From assembly GCA_001949185.1 (NCBI GenBank), contig BDGG01000009.1, positions 62,001 to 126,000 on the forward strand: DNA of 64,000 nucleotides, read 5' to 3'. Each line of letters opens with the position of its first letter. The stretch's first letter is position 1. Source of the DNA: Ramazzottius varieornatus. Its lineage: Eukaryota > Tardigrada > Eutardigrada > Parachela > Ramazzottiidae. Under the pieces are notes generated by a model, which made no database searches, had not been told where the DNA came from, and saw nothing but the letters and a program-made list of their open reading frames with translations. The translations under genes and the position numbers were made by a program. Positions 1 to 10,851 of this stretch are shown here, one piece after another.

Positions 1-852
1 TCAGCGCTGAAATCGGTGGACCGTCTTGAACTGACGGAAGCAGTCACGACCTCGAAACTCTTTGCTTGCAGAGCCTTCAACAGGAAACCCAGCACCAATG
101 CATAGCCGCTGCCGGAACTCGTATCGTGCACCAGATAGATGTTGCGCCATTGAAATCGGGTCAGGATGGTGGTGAACACCTGTAGGGCGGGGGACCTGGG
201 GATGGGTGAAGTCGTGATCCACGTGGGCGAAAGTAGTTTGTTGTGCAAGATGGTCGGGTCCGTTCCTTGCCTTGAACACAGAGCTCGATCTTAGTCCCCC
301 GGTCGCATTGCCAATGATAATTTCAGAGACTCAAAAAAGAACATGCGCAACACTTTAAATTGAGTCACTGTACTTACGTTGAAATCATCAGTATATCCCA
401 GTTTGCCAGTAGATGGTTTACAGCTTCCATCTCGGAACAAACTGAAAATATTCGCAATAACTATTCTCTCGGTAACGTGTTTTCTTCTTTGGCGTTTACT
501 GTATCGTTCGTGAAGGCATACCGGGCGAAAGAAATACGTAAATGTCGGCTTTCGAACGCTTTCTGTGGTACCACTCGGCCAGCAAGAACTCGGACTGTGC
601 CACGAGTTCCACGCAGTTGGTGACATTCGGATCAATCAGGTGCGTATGCTTTAGATAAAATGTACCATTGTATCTGGCTCGAAACCTCTCGGCCGCAGCG
701 TCAAAAGTTGGGGACAGGTAGTGCATGGATCCAGCATGGCTAAAAGTCACTTGGCCCAAAGTCACGACTTCCAGGTTTTTCCTTGCGGATACCATTATGC
801 AAGTTAGTAGACAAATCAGTTCAAATTTAGTTACGCAGTCCACTACGGCCAT
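1..852 (-). CDS. Receptor with ANF-type extracellular ligand-binding domain, N-terminal part (cut by window edge)
   Basis: Exons on the minus strand are 852-522, 441-378 and 270-1, continuing off the left edge; the phases (1, 2) agree. The start ATG at 852 opens a hydrophobic signal peptide (MAVVDCVTKFELICLLTCIM). The mature part begins RKNLEVVTLGQVT and runs through DPNVTNCVELVAQSEF, a short exon CSEMEAVNHLLANWDI, and LSPTWITTSPIPRSPALQ followed by FQWRNIYLVHD. This order (N-terminal strand, S-P-V-C loop, W-I-T-T segment, then a strand ending near LVHD) is the ANF_receptor / periplasmic-binding fold of natriuretic-peptide-type receptor guanylyl cyclases. The transmembrane, kinase-like and cyclase parts would lie outside the window, so cyclase activity is inferred only. 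A decayed relative lies at 59414-61573 on the other strand. Confidence 0.7.
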
Positions 853-1172
853 TCTGGGATCTGGTACATCCTCAATCACCAAATCCTTACACTGACTTTT
901 CAACATTATTAGCTTCAACGATGAAAATTGAGCAATCAATTAGGTGGCCGGACCTTGGCGACATGAGGGGAAACAGTGCGTCAACAAAACCGATCGTTGA
1001 AATTAGGCCTTATGATCGTTTATTCCCCTAATAGGCTTCTTGGTTCTCCGGAAATAAACGAAATTACAGGTGGGACCTGGAGATCATGTTTACCCTCGAG
1101 TGTACTTGCCTCCGCTCTCTGTGGCTCAATGATTAGACACGAGACGGGTTCCCGGCGGATGGCAGCAATCGG

Positions 1173-1515
1173 TACGAGGTAAACGACATAATTCGGGCAT
1201 ATCGATTTTCGCACCATAATTCGGGCAACCCGAAAGGTTTGAACATTACCTTCAACGCTTGATTCATCCCTCATCGTACGTGTGTTGATACAACAGTAGG
1301 CTGTTTGACATTGGACAGACCCATCTCTATCCCAGGCAGAATTCCCGTAATCTACAACGCTTTCCCGTTCTCAAACATATTGAAGCCTCGAGGAAAGGGA
1401 TCAGTCTACCTCAGGGAACAAGAAACGGTTCATTACGCGCAGCAGGAGCTAAGAAAAACTATGCCTGAATTACGAATGAAAAACCCCTATGCCCGAATTA
1501 TTGGTTTACCTCGTA
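1173..1515. repeat. Terminal-inverted-repeat element, about 340 bp
   Basis: The left end TACGAGGTAAACGACATAAT (1173 on) is matched by the reverse complement of the right end, ...ATTATTGGTTTACCTCGTA (to 1515). The arms are about 27 bp with a few differences. No coding capacity is seen. It has the form of a non-autonomous DNA transposon. Confidence 0.55.
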
Positions 1516-1546
1516 TTGTTCGGAGTGGTACGGCAGAGGAAATTCC

Positions 1547-1670
1547 GATACTGTATACTCTCCCGAAATTCACGTACGTCACTCCATTCAGAGTGTAAAA
1601 CTAGAGAAAGAGTTCTCATACGGTGACCATAACAGTGACGTACGTGAATTTCGGGAGAGCATACAGTATC
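1547..1670. repeat. 36-bp inverted repeat (foldback)
   Basis: Arm 1547-1582 (GATACTGTATACTCTCCCGA...) and arm 1635-1670 (...TCGGGAGAGCATACAGTATC) are reverse complements with one mismatch over 36 bp. The spacer is 52 bp. It is either a small foldback element or the ends of a MITE. Confidence 0.7.
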
Positions 1671-2286
1671 ACAATGCCAATATTGCTTGTCAGCCGGTGA
1701 TCACGTACTATTATCAGTAACCATTTACTCATGTAACAAGTCAAGTGACCACCGGCGGGGACGCAATACCGATACCGAAAATACTCGACACACACGACCG
1801 AACCGTAAAGAACAACTGGCGACAAGTAATAAAGTTCTGTGGTCGGATGCCACTGGACCGGGAGGCGGCCAGCCGACGGATGTAAGCGATTACGTCACTG
1901 CGGAGTTTTCCTCAAGCTTGAAGTCATGAGAACTTTGTGAAGGGATCGCCTTCAGTGGTTTGTTTTTGATGGGTTGTTTTCCCAGTGTATTTTCCTTCGT
2001 TGCTCACTTCATTGGTGACCGTTAATGTTGTGTTCAGTTTATTATACATTTCATCCTGCAACTTGTAGCTGACGGCAACGACCGAACTTATACCTCTGAG
2101 AAAAGCACAATACTTACAGATAAATAAATGGAATAAAAAAAGTGGTAAAGCGAAAGGTGAGATCTAAAACCGAGTACGAGCTTGGTGCAAACTGCCGAAA
2201 ACTGCATTTTGAGCTTGATGCAAACTGCCGAAAAAGGAGAAGATAGGAAAACGCGAAAAAATTGTACACAGAACCAAAAGGAAAAT

Positions 2287-3700
2287 TTAATCGCGAGGAA
2301 TGTATGCAGTGTCGTCGTCGGGTCTGGGTAAGCGGCGGAAGGCGGGATTCACCAGGATGTAGACGCCGTTCAGACCGAAAATCAGTAGGTTGATGGCGAG
2401 TACGTTCACCAACATGCCTTCGCTGGGTTTGTCATGGTAATCCTTACTGCAAAAGAGAAAGAGCAACAATTAGAGTATCGATCAATTGAAGACCGAGGAG
2501 GAAGCCGGGTGTGGCACTTACATGCTAAAGATGGCTTTTTCTGTCAAACCCATAAAGGCTGTGGCGATGAAGAGGATGTGGATGCATACTCCGAAGAAGA
2601 CGTGAACTGGCAAGTAGCTCCTTCGCAGTGACAGGTTGACTTTGGGCCACAGGAAGAACGTCAGACCTGTTAACCACTACGACGAACAGAGATCAATATG
2701 GGAGGTTGGCAAACGAAACGTACAAGATCTTCATTGCAAGTGGCGCACATTTTTATTGTTATTGCTTGAAAGAGTGCGCCGCTGAAACAGACAAACTGGA
2801 CAAGATCGCTTTCTCAGTGACGCACGCTCTCATTGTTATTAGCTCGAAGCATGCGCGCGTTCTGACCGCGAGCTTGTACACTGGTTCTTTCAATTCTGGC
2901 TACCTGTTAGCACGCAATGGCATCCAAAGATCGGTGCCCGATAATTACCTGACAGCAGTAAAGGGTAATCACTGTAATGCCGATCCAGCTGTGGATTGAG
3001 TACATGTTGGGAATAGGCTCCAGTTCCAGCGTCTTGGCATTTCGGTTGTAATTATGGGAATCGAAGACGGCACGCAAGGCAATCACCATGAAGATGAAGG
3101 CCAGTAACTGCATACCGGCATGGATCACCTTGATTCGGATCTTCCTCTCGTTTCGCAGTAATCGATAGGCCAAATTTGCTGCAAGACAAGGGCCAAGTTA
3201 CAGGGGGGATATTAGCAAGGTAATAGTCGATCTTCCACCAATTAAGTTACGTGCTGAAGTCTGATCAAGCTATTCACAATAGCACAAAAATGGTGAGCAA
3301 CACGGTCAACTCCAAAGGACTATAATCTATGGACGGAAAACACAGTCTGCGCCACATCGCCCACCATGCTAGACCGACAATCGTATAATGCCTGAATTCC
3401 CGTAGCAAATTGGCAGAAGAGCATACGTCTAATCTGAACAGGCTAGTTTGAGAGCTTACCGTTTCCGTGTATGAAAACAAACGCCAGGATCATCAGCAGT
3501 GGATGGTAATTAAACTCCTGCTTGAGATTTGTACCACCCCAGGCAAAGCCTCCTTGGAAATGACCCAGCCATATGGACGCTAGAATGATGGACATCAGGC
3601 CGAAAAATTCAAACGTCCCCACCAGAAAGGTAAATATCCGCAGGTTGGGCGCGGGCTCGTCCATCGGGCTATCCATGTTGAGGAATTCCCGCTCTGCCAT
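2287..3700 (-). CDS. Cytochrome b561 family transmembrane ascorbate-dependent reductase
   Basis: Four exons: 3700-3460, 3178-2949, 2676-2522 and 2446-2287 (stop). They give 261 codons, close to the family's usual ~250, and all phases agree. Proteins of this family are six-helix di-haem membrane proteins that pass electrons from cytosolic ascorbate across a membrane to ferric iron or monodehydroascorbate. The four haem-ligand histidines are all present: H66 (YHPLLM), H100 (KVIHAGMQ), H143 (YSIHSWIG) and H182 (LPVHVFFG). Other family hallmarks are the Y-R-L-L-R...K...K stretch after helix 2 and E-K-A-I-F near helix 6. The start was chosen as MAEREFLNMDSPMDEPAP, just before the first helix. Intron 2 carries a double copy of the palindromic repeat. 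I cannot assign the exact subfamily (chromaffin, duodenal or lysosomal type). Confidence 0.93.
2698..2880. repeat. Palindromic MITE, family P1 (double copy)
   Basis: Two adjoining copies lie in intron 2 of cytochrome b561. The first has arms AAGTGGCGCAC and GTGCGCC. The second is more decayed. Confidence 0.75.
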
Positions 3701-5795
3701 GATCCAGGTGCAAGCTGCGAGGCCTGAGAAGGAGAAGCAAGAGAAGAAAGGGCCTTGAGTTGGACAGCTCTCAACTGCCAGTCCCAAACTCGCACAGATG
3801 TTTCCGGTCGCGGTGACAAGTTAATCCGTCACTGACGTCAACAAACATGCGCAGTGCGTATTGGGCAGTTTTAGAACCCGGGGCGAATTTCCCTGTATAC
3901 CTCGCGCCCTTCAGCGGGTTACGGGAATTACAACCGTGAACGCTTACCTCACGTTCCACTCGGCTGGATTTGTGGCTTTTGTGGGCCGTGCAACATTTCC
4001 GCCTGTAAGTTTGCGCGGTTCTCCCGGTTCCTCCCGTGCTACAGAGGTTCATGTCTATTCATTATTCTGACCGAGGTCAGGCACTCGTTAGGAGGAACAA
4101 TAAAGACCCGACCGGAAAGTAGTGATGGCGGTACAATGGCTTGAGCAATCGATAACTCCAGCGTCCTTAACCACGTAACGAGGTCTATAAAGAGTCGTAG
4201 ATCTGTTGTTCCTTTCGACTACAGTGTACGACAAAATAAACCGTTAAAATTGGGTGTTGGATGGAGCCAGATGGATAAAGCCAATGAAATTTGCGCATGC
4301 AGTAAAATATAACTCTCATTGGCTAAGTTGTAAATAAGCTCTAGTTGCAGTGTTACGCCCATTTTTAACGGTTGATTTTGTCGTACACTGTAGTAAGGTA
4401 CTGAAACGACAGAACACACCGCCCTATCATGGCTAACTAGATCTGGATGGTATAGCTGGGGACCTCGCTTTTCATTTCCGGAAACCGTTAGCGGTGCGTG
4501 CGGCTCGCTGAAAACCTAATCAACTTACGCACGTCCAGACACGAATGCTACAGTGCAGCTAGCGACTGACAGTTATGAGGCAAGGCTGCTCGGAGTATTC
4601 CACTGGTGATATCTTACCGGAGTTATTGACTCCAGTCGTACAGATGTGTATATAATAAGGTTTCCGGTCATATGCATGGCGAGATCAGCAACGCGTAACA
4701 CAGTAAGCAACCGGCATTTGCCTAAATGCCGGTCTTTTTAGAGTCGCTGCTCTTCGCTTTATTGTTAGGGTTCCACATAGACAGGATAAGCATGCACATC
4801 ATCATTTGTTAGATGATGGTATTAATAAAACCACAAAGCCTGAACCACAGGTGTTTCCACATATTATCATTTGGACAAAGCGAATGCGGAATAGCGTCCG
4901 GCCTGGCAAGCATAAAACTCTGGCTTGAATTGCGAGGGTAGTTGCAGAACATGCGAAGACCTGTTGCGCATCAGAAGAATTCATATCTGGTCTGTAATAC
5001 TGCCCAACGCTGATGCTACTGTATATCGACACTGCAGCTTCACGGTGCTATTCGGCATTATTAGAAATCACGTGTGCATACAACGGCAATACTATGGAAA
5101 TAAGACCTTTTTACGAGACTGCAGTACTCTGTGTGGCAGTTCATCTCGCATAAGAGCACAAAAACCATAGTTCTCCCCAGACCAGTTTTCGGAACTGCGC
5201 GTGCTGACAGGTTATATTCCGCCGTTTGGAACTTTTGAACCTGCGATATCATGGCTTACTCCCGGCATGATGTATGAGGTTAAACCATAATCATATCATA
5301 ACTCCATGTTTCTTGCTTCCGACTTGGCGCGATTCGCACCGGAAGTTTTGGAGCGTCCAAACCTTCAAGGTCGGGCGTTTCAACGGAGTGAGATCTCTCT
5401 TCTAGTTCTCTCGTCAATCTGCGCGCCCGCTTGAAAACGGTGAAGACCGCCGCACCATCCAATGCATGGACAGCCAGCGATCTGGAAGTTGCGCCAAAGC
5501 TGTGGCTCCTGCTTCGATTTTCTAACTTTGATAACCGGAAAAAGCTCTCGGTCTCCTCTATATCTTCAGGCACTGACATCGCTTGTGCTGAGATCACAAA
5601 TCCAAACTTCAAAGAGGATAGAAGAAAAATCACTCGTGTATGCCGATAGAAAACCCATTCCAGAAAAGAGAAGGCGATTAGAAAGCTCTTTGATCACAGA
5701 AGCCCGGAGCAAAAGAAGGTTAATGATTTCCATTCGTGCGGTTATGCTGCGTCGATTACGGTAGGTAAGTGCCGTAATGTCTGAATCCATCCCGA
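3701..5795. other. Intergenic region between SOD gene and cytochrome b561
   Basis: This is the upstream flank of cytochrome b561 and the downstream flank of the SOD gene. Apart from the 169-bp MITE at 4222-4390 I recognise nothing. The longest open frame is 117 codons on the minus strand (5633-5280). It has no recognisable domain, so I do not call it a gene. Confidence 0.5.
4222..4390. mobile_element. 169-bp Tc1/mariner (pogo-type) MITE, copy 1
   Basis: The terminal inverted repeats are about 28 bp, starting CAGTGTACGACAAAAT, with one mismatch between arms. The element is flanked by a TA duplication (4220-4221 and 4391-4392). Copy 2 at 31468-31636 has the same length and differs, as far as I can see, at one base. 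The CAG start and TA target site fit pogo/Tigger-type MITEs. Confidence 0.85.
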
Positions 5796-8092
5796 TCACA
5801 GTGTTCTTTGACCGATGATTCCGCAGACGATCGGCGAACCGACACTGCCGGTAAGTAAGCTGTCATCACTTCCGCCTCCACCGTCATCACGATTAGCGTG
5901 GATTACCAGTGAACGTCCAACTACGGACCAAGGTCCCACGAGCTGGAGTTTGTCCGAAGACAGACTCACCGTGGCTATCCCGTTACCTGAAAAAAAATCC
6001 ACCAGTAAATATGTTTCATCCAGTTCTAGTCAAAGCCCGCCTACGATACCGTCTGACTGGAGGTTCCCGCAGTCTCCGGCATGCCGTATCATGCTTGTCA
6101 GTTCTCCGTGAGGGATATTTTGCGGATTGTAATGATCGCCGACGTTACGGCACCCACTCGTGGTGTCACCTATCGTATGTACGACAAGGCCAAGTACACC
6201 TACAAAATACCAGAAACTTCGGTACGTCCATGTGGGAGTTCAGCAAACAAACTCGAGCAGATGGCTTGCCCCAGGTGGCGCACGTTTTCAGTAATATTGG
6301 CTGGAAGCGTGCGCCACTTTGGAGAATAGCTTGGTCGACTTTGTTTGCCCAGCACTTGTGTGTGAAATGGGGCGTGTTAATGGATTGGGAAATATACGTA
6401 CTGTTTGCCGGCAACCCGTTGATCTGCCCGGTAACCTTCGTGAGGGATCCAGCCGCCGTTTGCTCAAAGCGCAAGCTTCCTTTGATGTCGCCTTCCTCAA
6501 AAACAACTTGGGCGGAGTAAGGTCCTTTGGTACTACAAGAGTCAGTGGGGACCTGATCGTCGGGAGACACTGTCAAAAACCAAAAAAGACTGGCGACATC
6601 ATGACAACATTAACTTCGGCAGCAGAAACGAAGGACGTACAATAGCAGCACCATTTCCCGTCAAAATCCCCGCAGTCTTTGACAGATGCCGCAATATCCA
6701 AGTCGAAGCAGTGAGAGTCGAGGTTTTTCGTACTGGTACACCGACCGTTCATTCCTACGCTGGGCAAGGAATCGGGTGAACACTTGAAGCCACCTGTACC
6801 AGCCTGTTTCGTCTTTCCTGCTGCAAAAACCAGATCTCTTACGAAGGAAATAGATCACGCGGATATCAACCCGTACACGTACGTACAATAACAGCACCAT
6901 TTTCCCGGATAGTCTCCACAGTCCGACGATGTCGTGATTTGCAAAGTGGCGCAGTTCCGAGATAAGTCCGCTGTACTGGAGCACTGTCCATTCTTTCCAA
7001 TACCTGGCGCGTTCTTCGGCGTGCACCTCCCAGCATTGGCGTCTCTGGGAGGAACTACCGGTATCACTGTTGCTGTCGTTGTCGTTGCAGTGGACTGGAC
7101 TGTGGCCGGTGTAGTGGTCACTGTCGTGGTCGGTGTCGTGGTTGTAGTCGTCGTTGTTGCTGTGGTTGGCGTCGTTGTTGTTGTTGCAGAGGTCGTTATC
7201 GTACTTTCCGTGGTCGTCGTTGGATAATCCGTTGTTGTGGTCGACGCCTCAGTTGAGGTGGTAGTCGAAGGTTCGGTAGTAGTGGTAGAGCTGTCTGTGG
7301 CGTTTTTCGTTGATTTTGTGGTTGTGAAATGTGAGGAAGCTTTGGACGAGGCGGAAGTGTTTTCAATTTTACCCGTTTTCGATTTCGGGCTCGAGGTGGT
7401 CGTTTTGCCGGCTGTCGTCTCCGATTCCTTTCCGTCATCGGACGTTGTGTTATCCGCTTTGGAATCTTCAGTGATGGTAGAGTTTTCAGTCTTGTCCAGC
7501 TCGCCGGTGCCAGCGTTGTTCTTGAGCAGAGGTGCAGTACCCCAGTTGAAGTCGTTGTCCTGTCCGAAGTCGGAGGCTAGACTGTTTTGGAAGTACCGAT
7601 ATTGGTGACCGTCCCAGTAATAACCGACGCTCCGGCCCCTGGAAAGTTCAAACGTAAAACACTTTCGATGGAGCCATAAAACGGAGCTGGGCGGAAAAAC
7701 TCAACCAAATCGTTGATCCAAGTGGCGCACATTTTCGGTGTTATTGGCTGAGAGCGTGCGCCGCTTGGAGAGAATGTCTTGTCGAGCTTGTTTGTTTGTC
7801 TAGATCTCTTATAAGTTGTCAAGCTTACATGTTGGGCTGTGGACCAAGAAGTTGGTTCGAGTTCCGGTTCACTCTGGGTGGAAAATAATGGTATCTGACA
7901 GCAGAAGTGGATGTTCGAGTGTCCGGCTCCATATTCCGACCTTCGGCGTCTGCAATAAACTACGATTTGAACGTTCGGCGCACACCACGACAACGTTTAC
8001 CACGAACACTTACACGGGTCCTGCACAGCGCAGAAGGTAGCGGTGAAATTCCAGATAAGCAAAATCAACTTGTTCGCATCTCTGAGTATCAT
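5796..8092 (-). CDS. Secreted mucin-like protein with two 7-Cys repeats and a C-terminal Cu/Zn superoxide dismutase domain
   Basis: Seven exons: 8092-8014, 7949-7829, 7686 to about 6879, about 6820 to about 6630, 6552-6402, 6199-6050 and 5986-5796 (stop), roughly 560 codons. The start gives a signal peptide ([20 protein letters not shown], then CA). A Ser/Thr-rich region follows, ending in a Thr-repeat stretch. Two copies of a seven-cysteine unit come next, each ending G-K-W-C-C-Y-C. The last three exons are a Cu/Zn SOD fold: [21 protein letters not shown], the H-Y-N-P loop, [23 protein letters not shown] and [11 protein letters not shown]. The metal ligands equivalent to H48, H63, H71, H80, D83 and H120 are present. 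The position of H46 is Val (GTC, 6183-6185). The phases of exons 1-3 and 5-7 agree; the ends around exon 4 are approximate. Introns 2 and 5 hold P1 repeats. Dismutase activity is uncertain because of the lost ligand. Confidence 0.85.
6230..6355. repeat. Palindromic MITE, family P1
   Basis: A well-preserved copy (GTTCAGCAAACAAACTCGAG at the left, AAGCGTGCGCCACTTTGGAG at the right) lies in the SOD-gene intron 6200-6401. Confidence 0.85.
7700..7798. repeat. Palindromic MITE, family P1
   Basis: The core arms CAAGTGGCGCAC and GTGCGCCGCTTG lie in SOD-gene intron 2 (7687-7828), which is almost entirely this element. Confidence 0.8.
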
Positions 8093-8636
8093 GTTAGCCC
8101 AGGACTATGCCACTTCCGTTTCGAATAAATTATAAAGCTCGTCACTTCGCTCTGTTCGCAAAATTGTACGGCACGACAAAAAGCCTTTTGCGCAGTGAAG
8201 CGCGAAGACAGAAGAACGAACGGAAAACGTGAGTGATGTTAAATGAGTGTAAGAAAGCTCTGACGCGTTTCTTCACAGAGATTGTGAAACCGTTGTGATG
8301 GATTCACATTGGCAAATACCGTACTTATGGAAACTGAGTTCCCTCGGCGTATACAAATTAAGTTGAGTTGGAAAATTAAAATAAGCTGTCCGAACGATAG
8401 TGAGTTACGAACCGCTATCGAGCTGGCAGACGGCTGTTGTCTGCATCCCTATCATAATTTATTATTCTGTTTTCTCAACGAATAATTCCGTCCAAAGTTA
8501 ATGCTGAAGAACGTTATACAATGGTTGAGCAAAAATGAAACGCAGAAAAAGATCGATTGGTGACTACAGAAATTAAAATAAATATTTACGCGAGGGTTAT
8601 GATGTCTTACAAAATTAGACTATAGTCTAGAGTAGC
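8093..8636. other. Spacer between SOD gene start and DCAF7 stop
   Basis: This AT-rich stretch contains the SOD promoter and the DCAF7 3' flank. I see no gene or repeat in it. Confidence 0.5.
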
Positions 8637-10378
8637 TTATTCAATTCGTAGCAATTCGAGATTTTTATTGCAACAAATAGCTAGCCAGGTTGGATGGACG
8701 TACGACCATTGGATCTGATTGACAGCTCCTGCCGCTTCATAACGCATGACGCCTTCGATACCTGTCCCTCTTGCTGCTTGTTGAACGTCCCAGATCAGCG
8801 CCTGCTGGTCGTCACTACCTGTGGCGATGTGGTTGGCCGAATGAGGAGCCCAACACATCCCTGAAAAAAATACCACATCTGGAAGCTCGGCATACAGAGT
8901 CGACCACATCGTTTTCCCAAGTGGCGCCCTCTGACAGTGCTTTTGGCCAGCAGAGTGCGGCACTCGGAAAAACGATTTTGTGTGCATTTGCTTCGACCTC
9001 CGGTCGAATACGAAAGCATTTTATCATGCTTCGTCTCGCTGTTCAACGTAAAGCAAGCATGGTTCTGAACGAATATGTTGCACCGGGTCGCCCTCTTACC
9101 GTTTACGATGCTCTTGTGGCCAGTCAGATGTGCCAACGGTGCTGTGTACATGCGAACATCCAGGATGACGACTTCGGCAGCGTCCGCGGCAAAAGTGGCT
9201 ACCAAGTTGGGATCTTGCTTGTTCCAAGCGAGGCGGACTAATGGTCGATGCTGGGGATCTTCGTAGATCACGATGGATTCCAGCGTCTTCCGCAGGTCGA
9301 ACTGACGTAGCGAACCTTCATCCCCAACGCTGGCGAAAATGTCTCGCCCGCCACCAGCGTTCGTGAAGGCCACATCATACACGTGCTGCTCGTGGGCTAC
9401 CAGTTGCGTCTTTATCGTCCCGGAAACTGCAGCGACAGTCAGAAAACACTGAATCGTCAATGGCGACTCCGCTTACAAAATCAAAATTTATCTTACCGTT
9501 GCCGCTTTTACCAGTCCGTCCAACTATCTGGCCCGTCTCCAGAGACCATACCGTACAGCAGTTATCTAAGCTGCCCGTGACCATCAGAGAGAGGTCCGTT
9601 TCATTCCAGTCGAAGCTGGTGAGAGGCATGGCGGACCTGTCGCTTTTGGTCGGCACATTACTGAGCGTGCACTCCATCCGGACATTCTTCCCCTCATCCT
9701 GCAGACTGAATATCCTCAAACAGTCGCCGCTGGTGGCCAGGAAGTCCGGGTAAGTACCGTGCGGATCAGGAATCCACAGGACTTTGGTGGCGGGATAGGC
9801 GTGCTGGAAGCTGGTCACTTCGTGGAAGCGTTCGGTCTCGGGGTCCAGTTGCACCACGTTGACCTGGTTCACTCCCGGGGCCAAACCACCTGGAATAAAA
9901 ACCGAAATTAAACTTGCTTCTAGCAGTCACAAAATACCTTGGGCTGCTGAGTAGGGAACACAAATAGATCGTTTTTACAACTTGGCGCACGCTTTCGGCC
10001 AACAGTACTGGAAACATGCGGCACTTGGAAAAACAATAATACTGCGTTCTCAGTCGAGAGAAATTTGCAATTTTTCTACGGAAAACTTCAGCTGGGCATA
10101 AGTTTGTTCCAGCTTTGTGTGGAAATATTGTAGAAAACGGTGGACTTATATTTTTCCTTACCAGCGGAGCTGAAAGGTCCAGTGCAATTTTCCAAACAAG
10201 ACGCCACTGCCAAGCGGTAAGCTTTGTCTCTGTCCTTCCGGTTGCTCCAATTCATGGCGTAGACATCCCAAGGAGCTTGGTAGATGTACTGTGTTCTGGA
10301 TGGAACACCCGTAGCTGGAGGAATCATGGTACCTGCTGGAGAGCGTGTTTGGTTGGTCAGATTGCGCAGAGGGAGCAT
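8637..10378 (-). CDS. DCAF7: DDB1- and CUL4-associated factor 7 (WDR68/HAN11), WD40 scaffold
   Basis: Four exons: 10378-10162, 9889-9497, 9426-9100 and 8860-8637, giving 386 codons; all phases agree. DCAF7 is a highly conserved WD-repeat scaffold that binds DYRK1A and HIPK2 kinases and acts as a CUL4-DDB1 substrate adaptor, in nucleus and cytoplasm. Diagnostic stretches are [13 protein letters not shown] near the N-terminus, [73 protein letters not shown] and the end NLELLRIE. The start at 10378 adds a short N-terminal extension relative to vertebrates; a second in-frame ATG (MIPPATG) is also possible. The end of exon 2 has an alternative donor at 9512. The gene is divergent from ACTR6 with 473 bp between the start codons. 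Confidence 0.95.
8882..9002. repeat. Palindromic MITE, family P1
   Basis: It lies in DCAF7 intron 3 (8861-9099). The left flank is GCTCGGCATACAGAGTCGAC with core CAAGTGGCGCC; the right arm (GTGCGGCACT) is partly decayed. Confidence 0.7.
9962..10042. repeat. Palindromic MITE, family P1 (short copy)
   Basis: The copy lies in DCAF7 intron 1, with core ACTTGGCGCACGCTTTCGGC and right arm CATGCGGCACTTGG. Confidence 0.65.
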
Positions 10379-10851
10379 GGCCTGCAGGAATTAAACAGAA
10401 AGAAAAATACACTTGATTTCATGAATCCATCAGCTCAACGTTTTATCATTTTTAGGCTACCAACAGAGGAAAACCCACAGGAAGAGGAGAATGATCAGAA
10501 GACAAGACTACGCGCAATCAAAGATGTCCACCTTCAAACAACTCAACCTGCCTGTAAAGGCCGTGCCGAACCTCTGCTGGCTGGCGTCACTACCATTGTT
10601 TGTGGTGGACAGCGGTCAATACACAGGGCGCGGAAATTTGGCCCGCCAGGTCCAACTTTACTCAAGCCACTAGTTGGTCCGTTGATTGACTGTCACATAT
10701 TAGAGCTTGATTGAATGTCTTGGTCCAATTTTGCCCAAAATTATTCCGAAAATATTTTCTGCGAGCAAGCAGTTCCAGAATCCTCGGCTTTTGACTATTG
10801 GTCCTTCTACAGGTGAAAGTAGGCGACATCCTGGGAGCTGACCTTCCGAAG
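10379..10851. promoter_or_regulatory. Divergent promoter region of DCAF7 and ACTR6
   Basis: 473 bp separate the two start codons, which point away from each other. The interval must hold both promoters, although no specific element is obvious by eye. The ACTR6 coding start lies 40 bp downstream of a CTACAG that could be a 5'-UTR splice acceptor. Confidence 0.5.

Larger units (their letters stand above)
853..2286. other. Intergenic spacer between ANF receptor and cytochrome b561
   Basis: No gene is recognised. The spacer lies upstream of the ANF receptor and downstream of cytochrome b561. It holds the inverted-repeat elements at 1173-1515 and 1547-1670. The open frames here are short and unlike known proteins. 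Confidence 0.6.

Noticed and set aside
4219-4419. Shared 60-plus-codon open frame also found at 31285-31608
   Set aside because: The match is due to the two copies of the 169-bp MITE, not a conserved protein.
4710-4740. GC-rich hairpin followed by a T run, like a bacterial intrinsic terminator
   Set aside because: The 9-bp stem with TCTTTTT is striking, but there is no bacterial gene nearby and the window is eukaryotic; most likely chance.
5280-5633. 117-codon minus-strand open frame after the SOD stop
   Set aside because: No domain, no convincing acceptor or start; probably 3'-flanking sequence.
7034-7500. Long Val-rich open frame on the plus strand
   Set aside because: It is the complement of the Thr-repeat codons of the secreted SOD gene; the minus-strand frame has the signal peptide, domains and splice phases.
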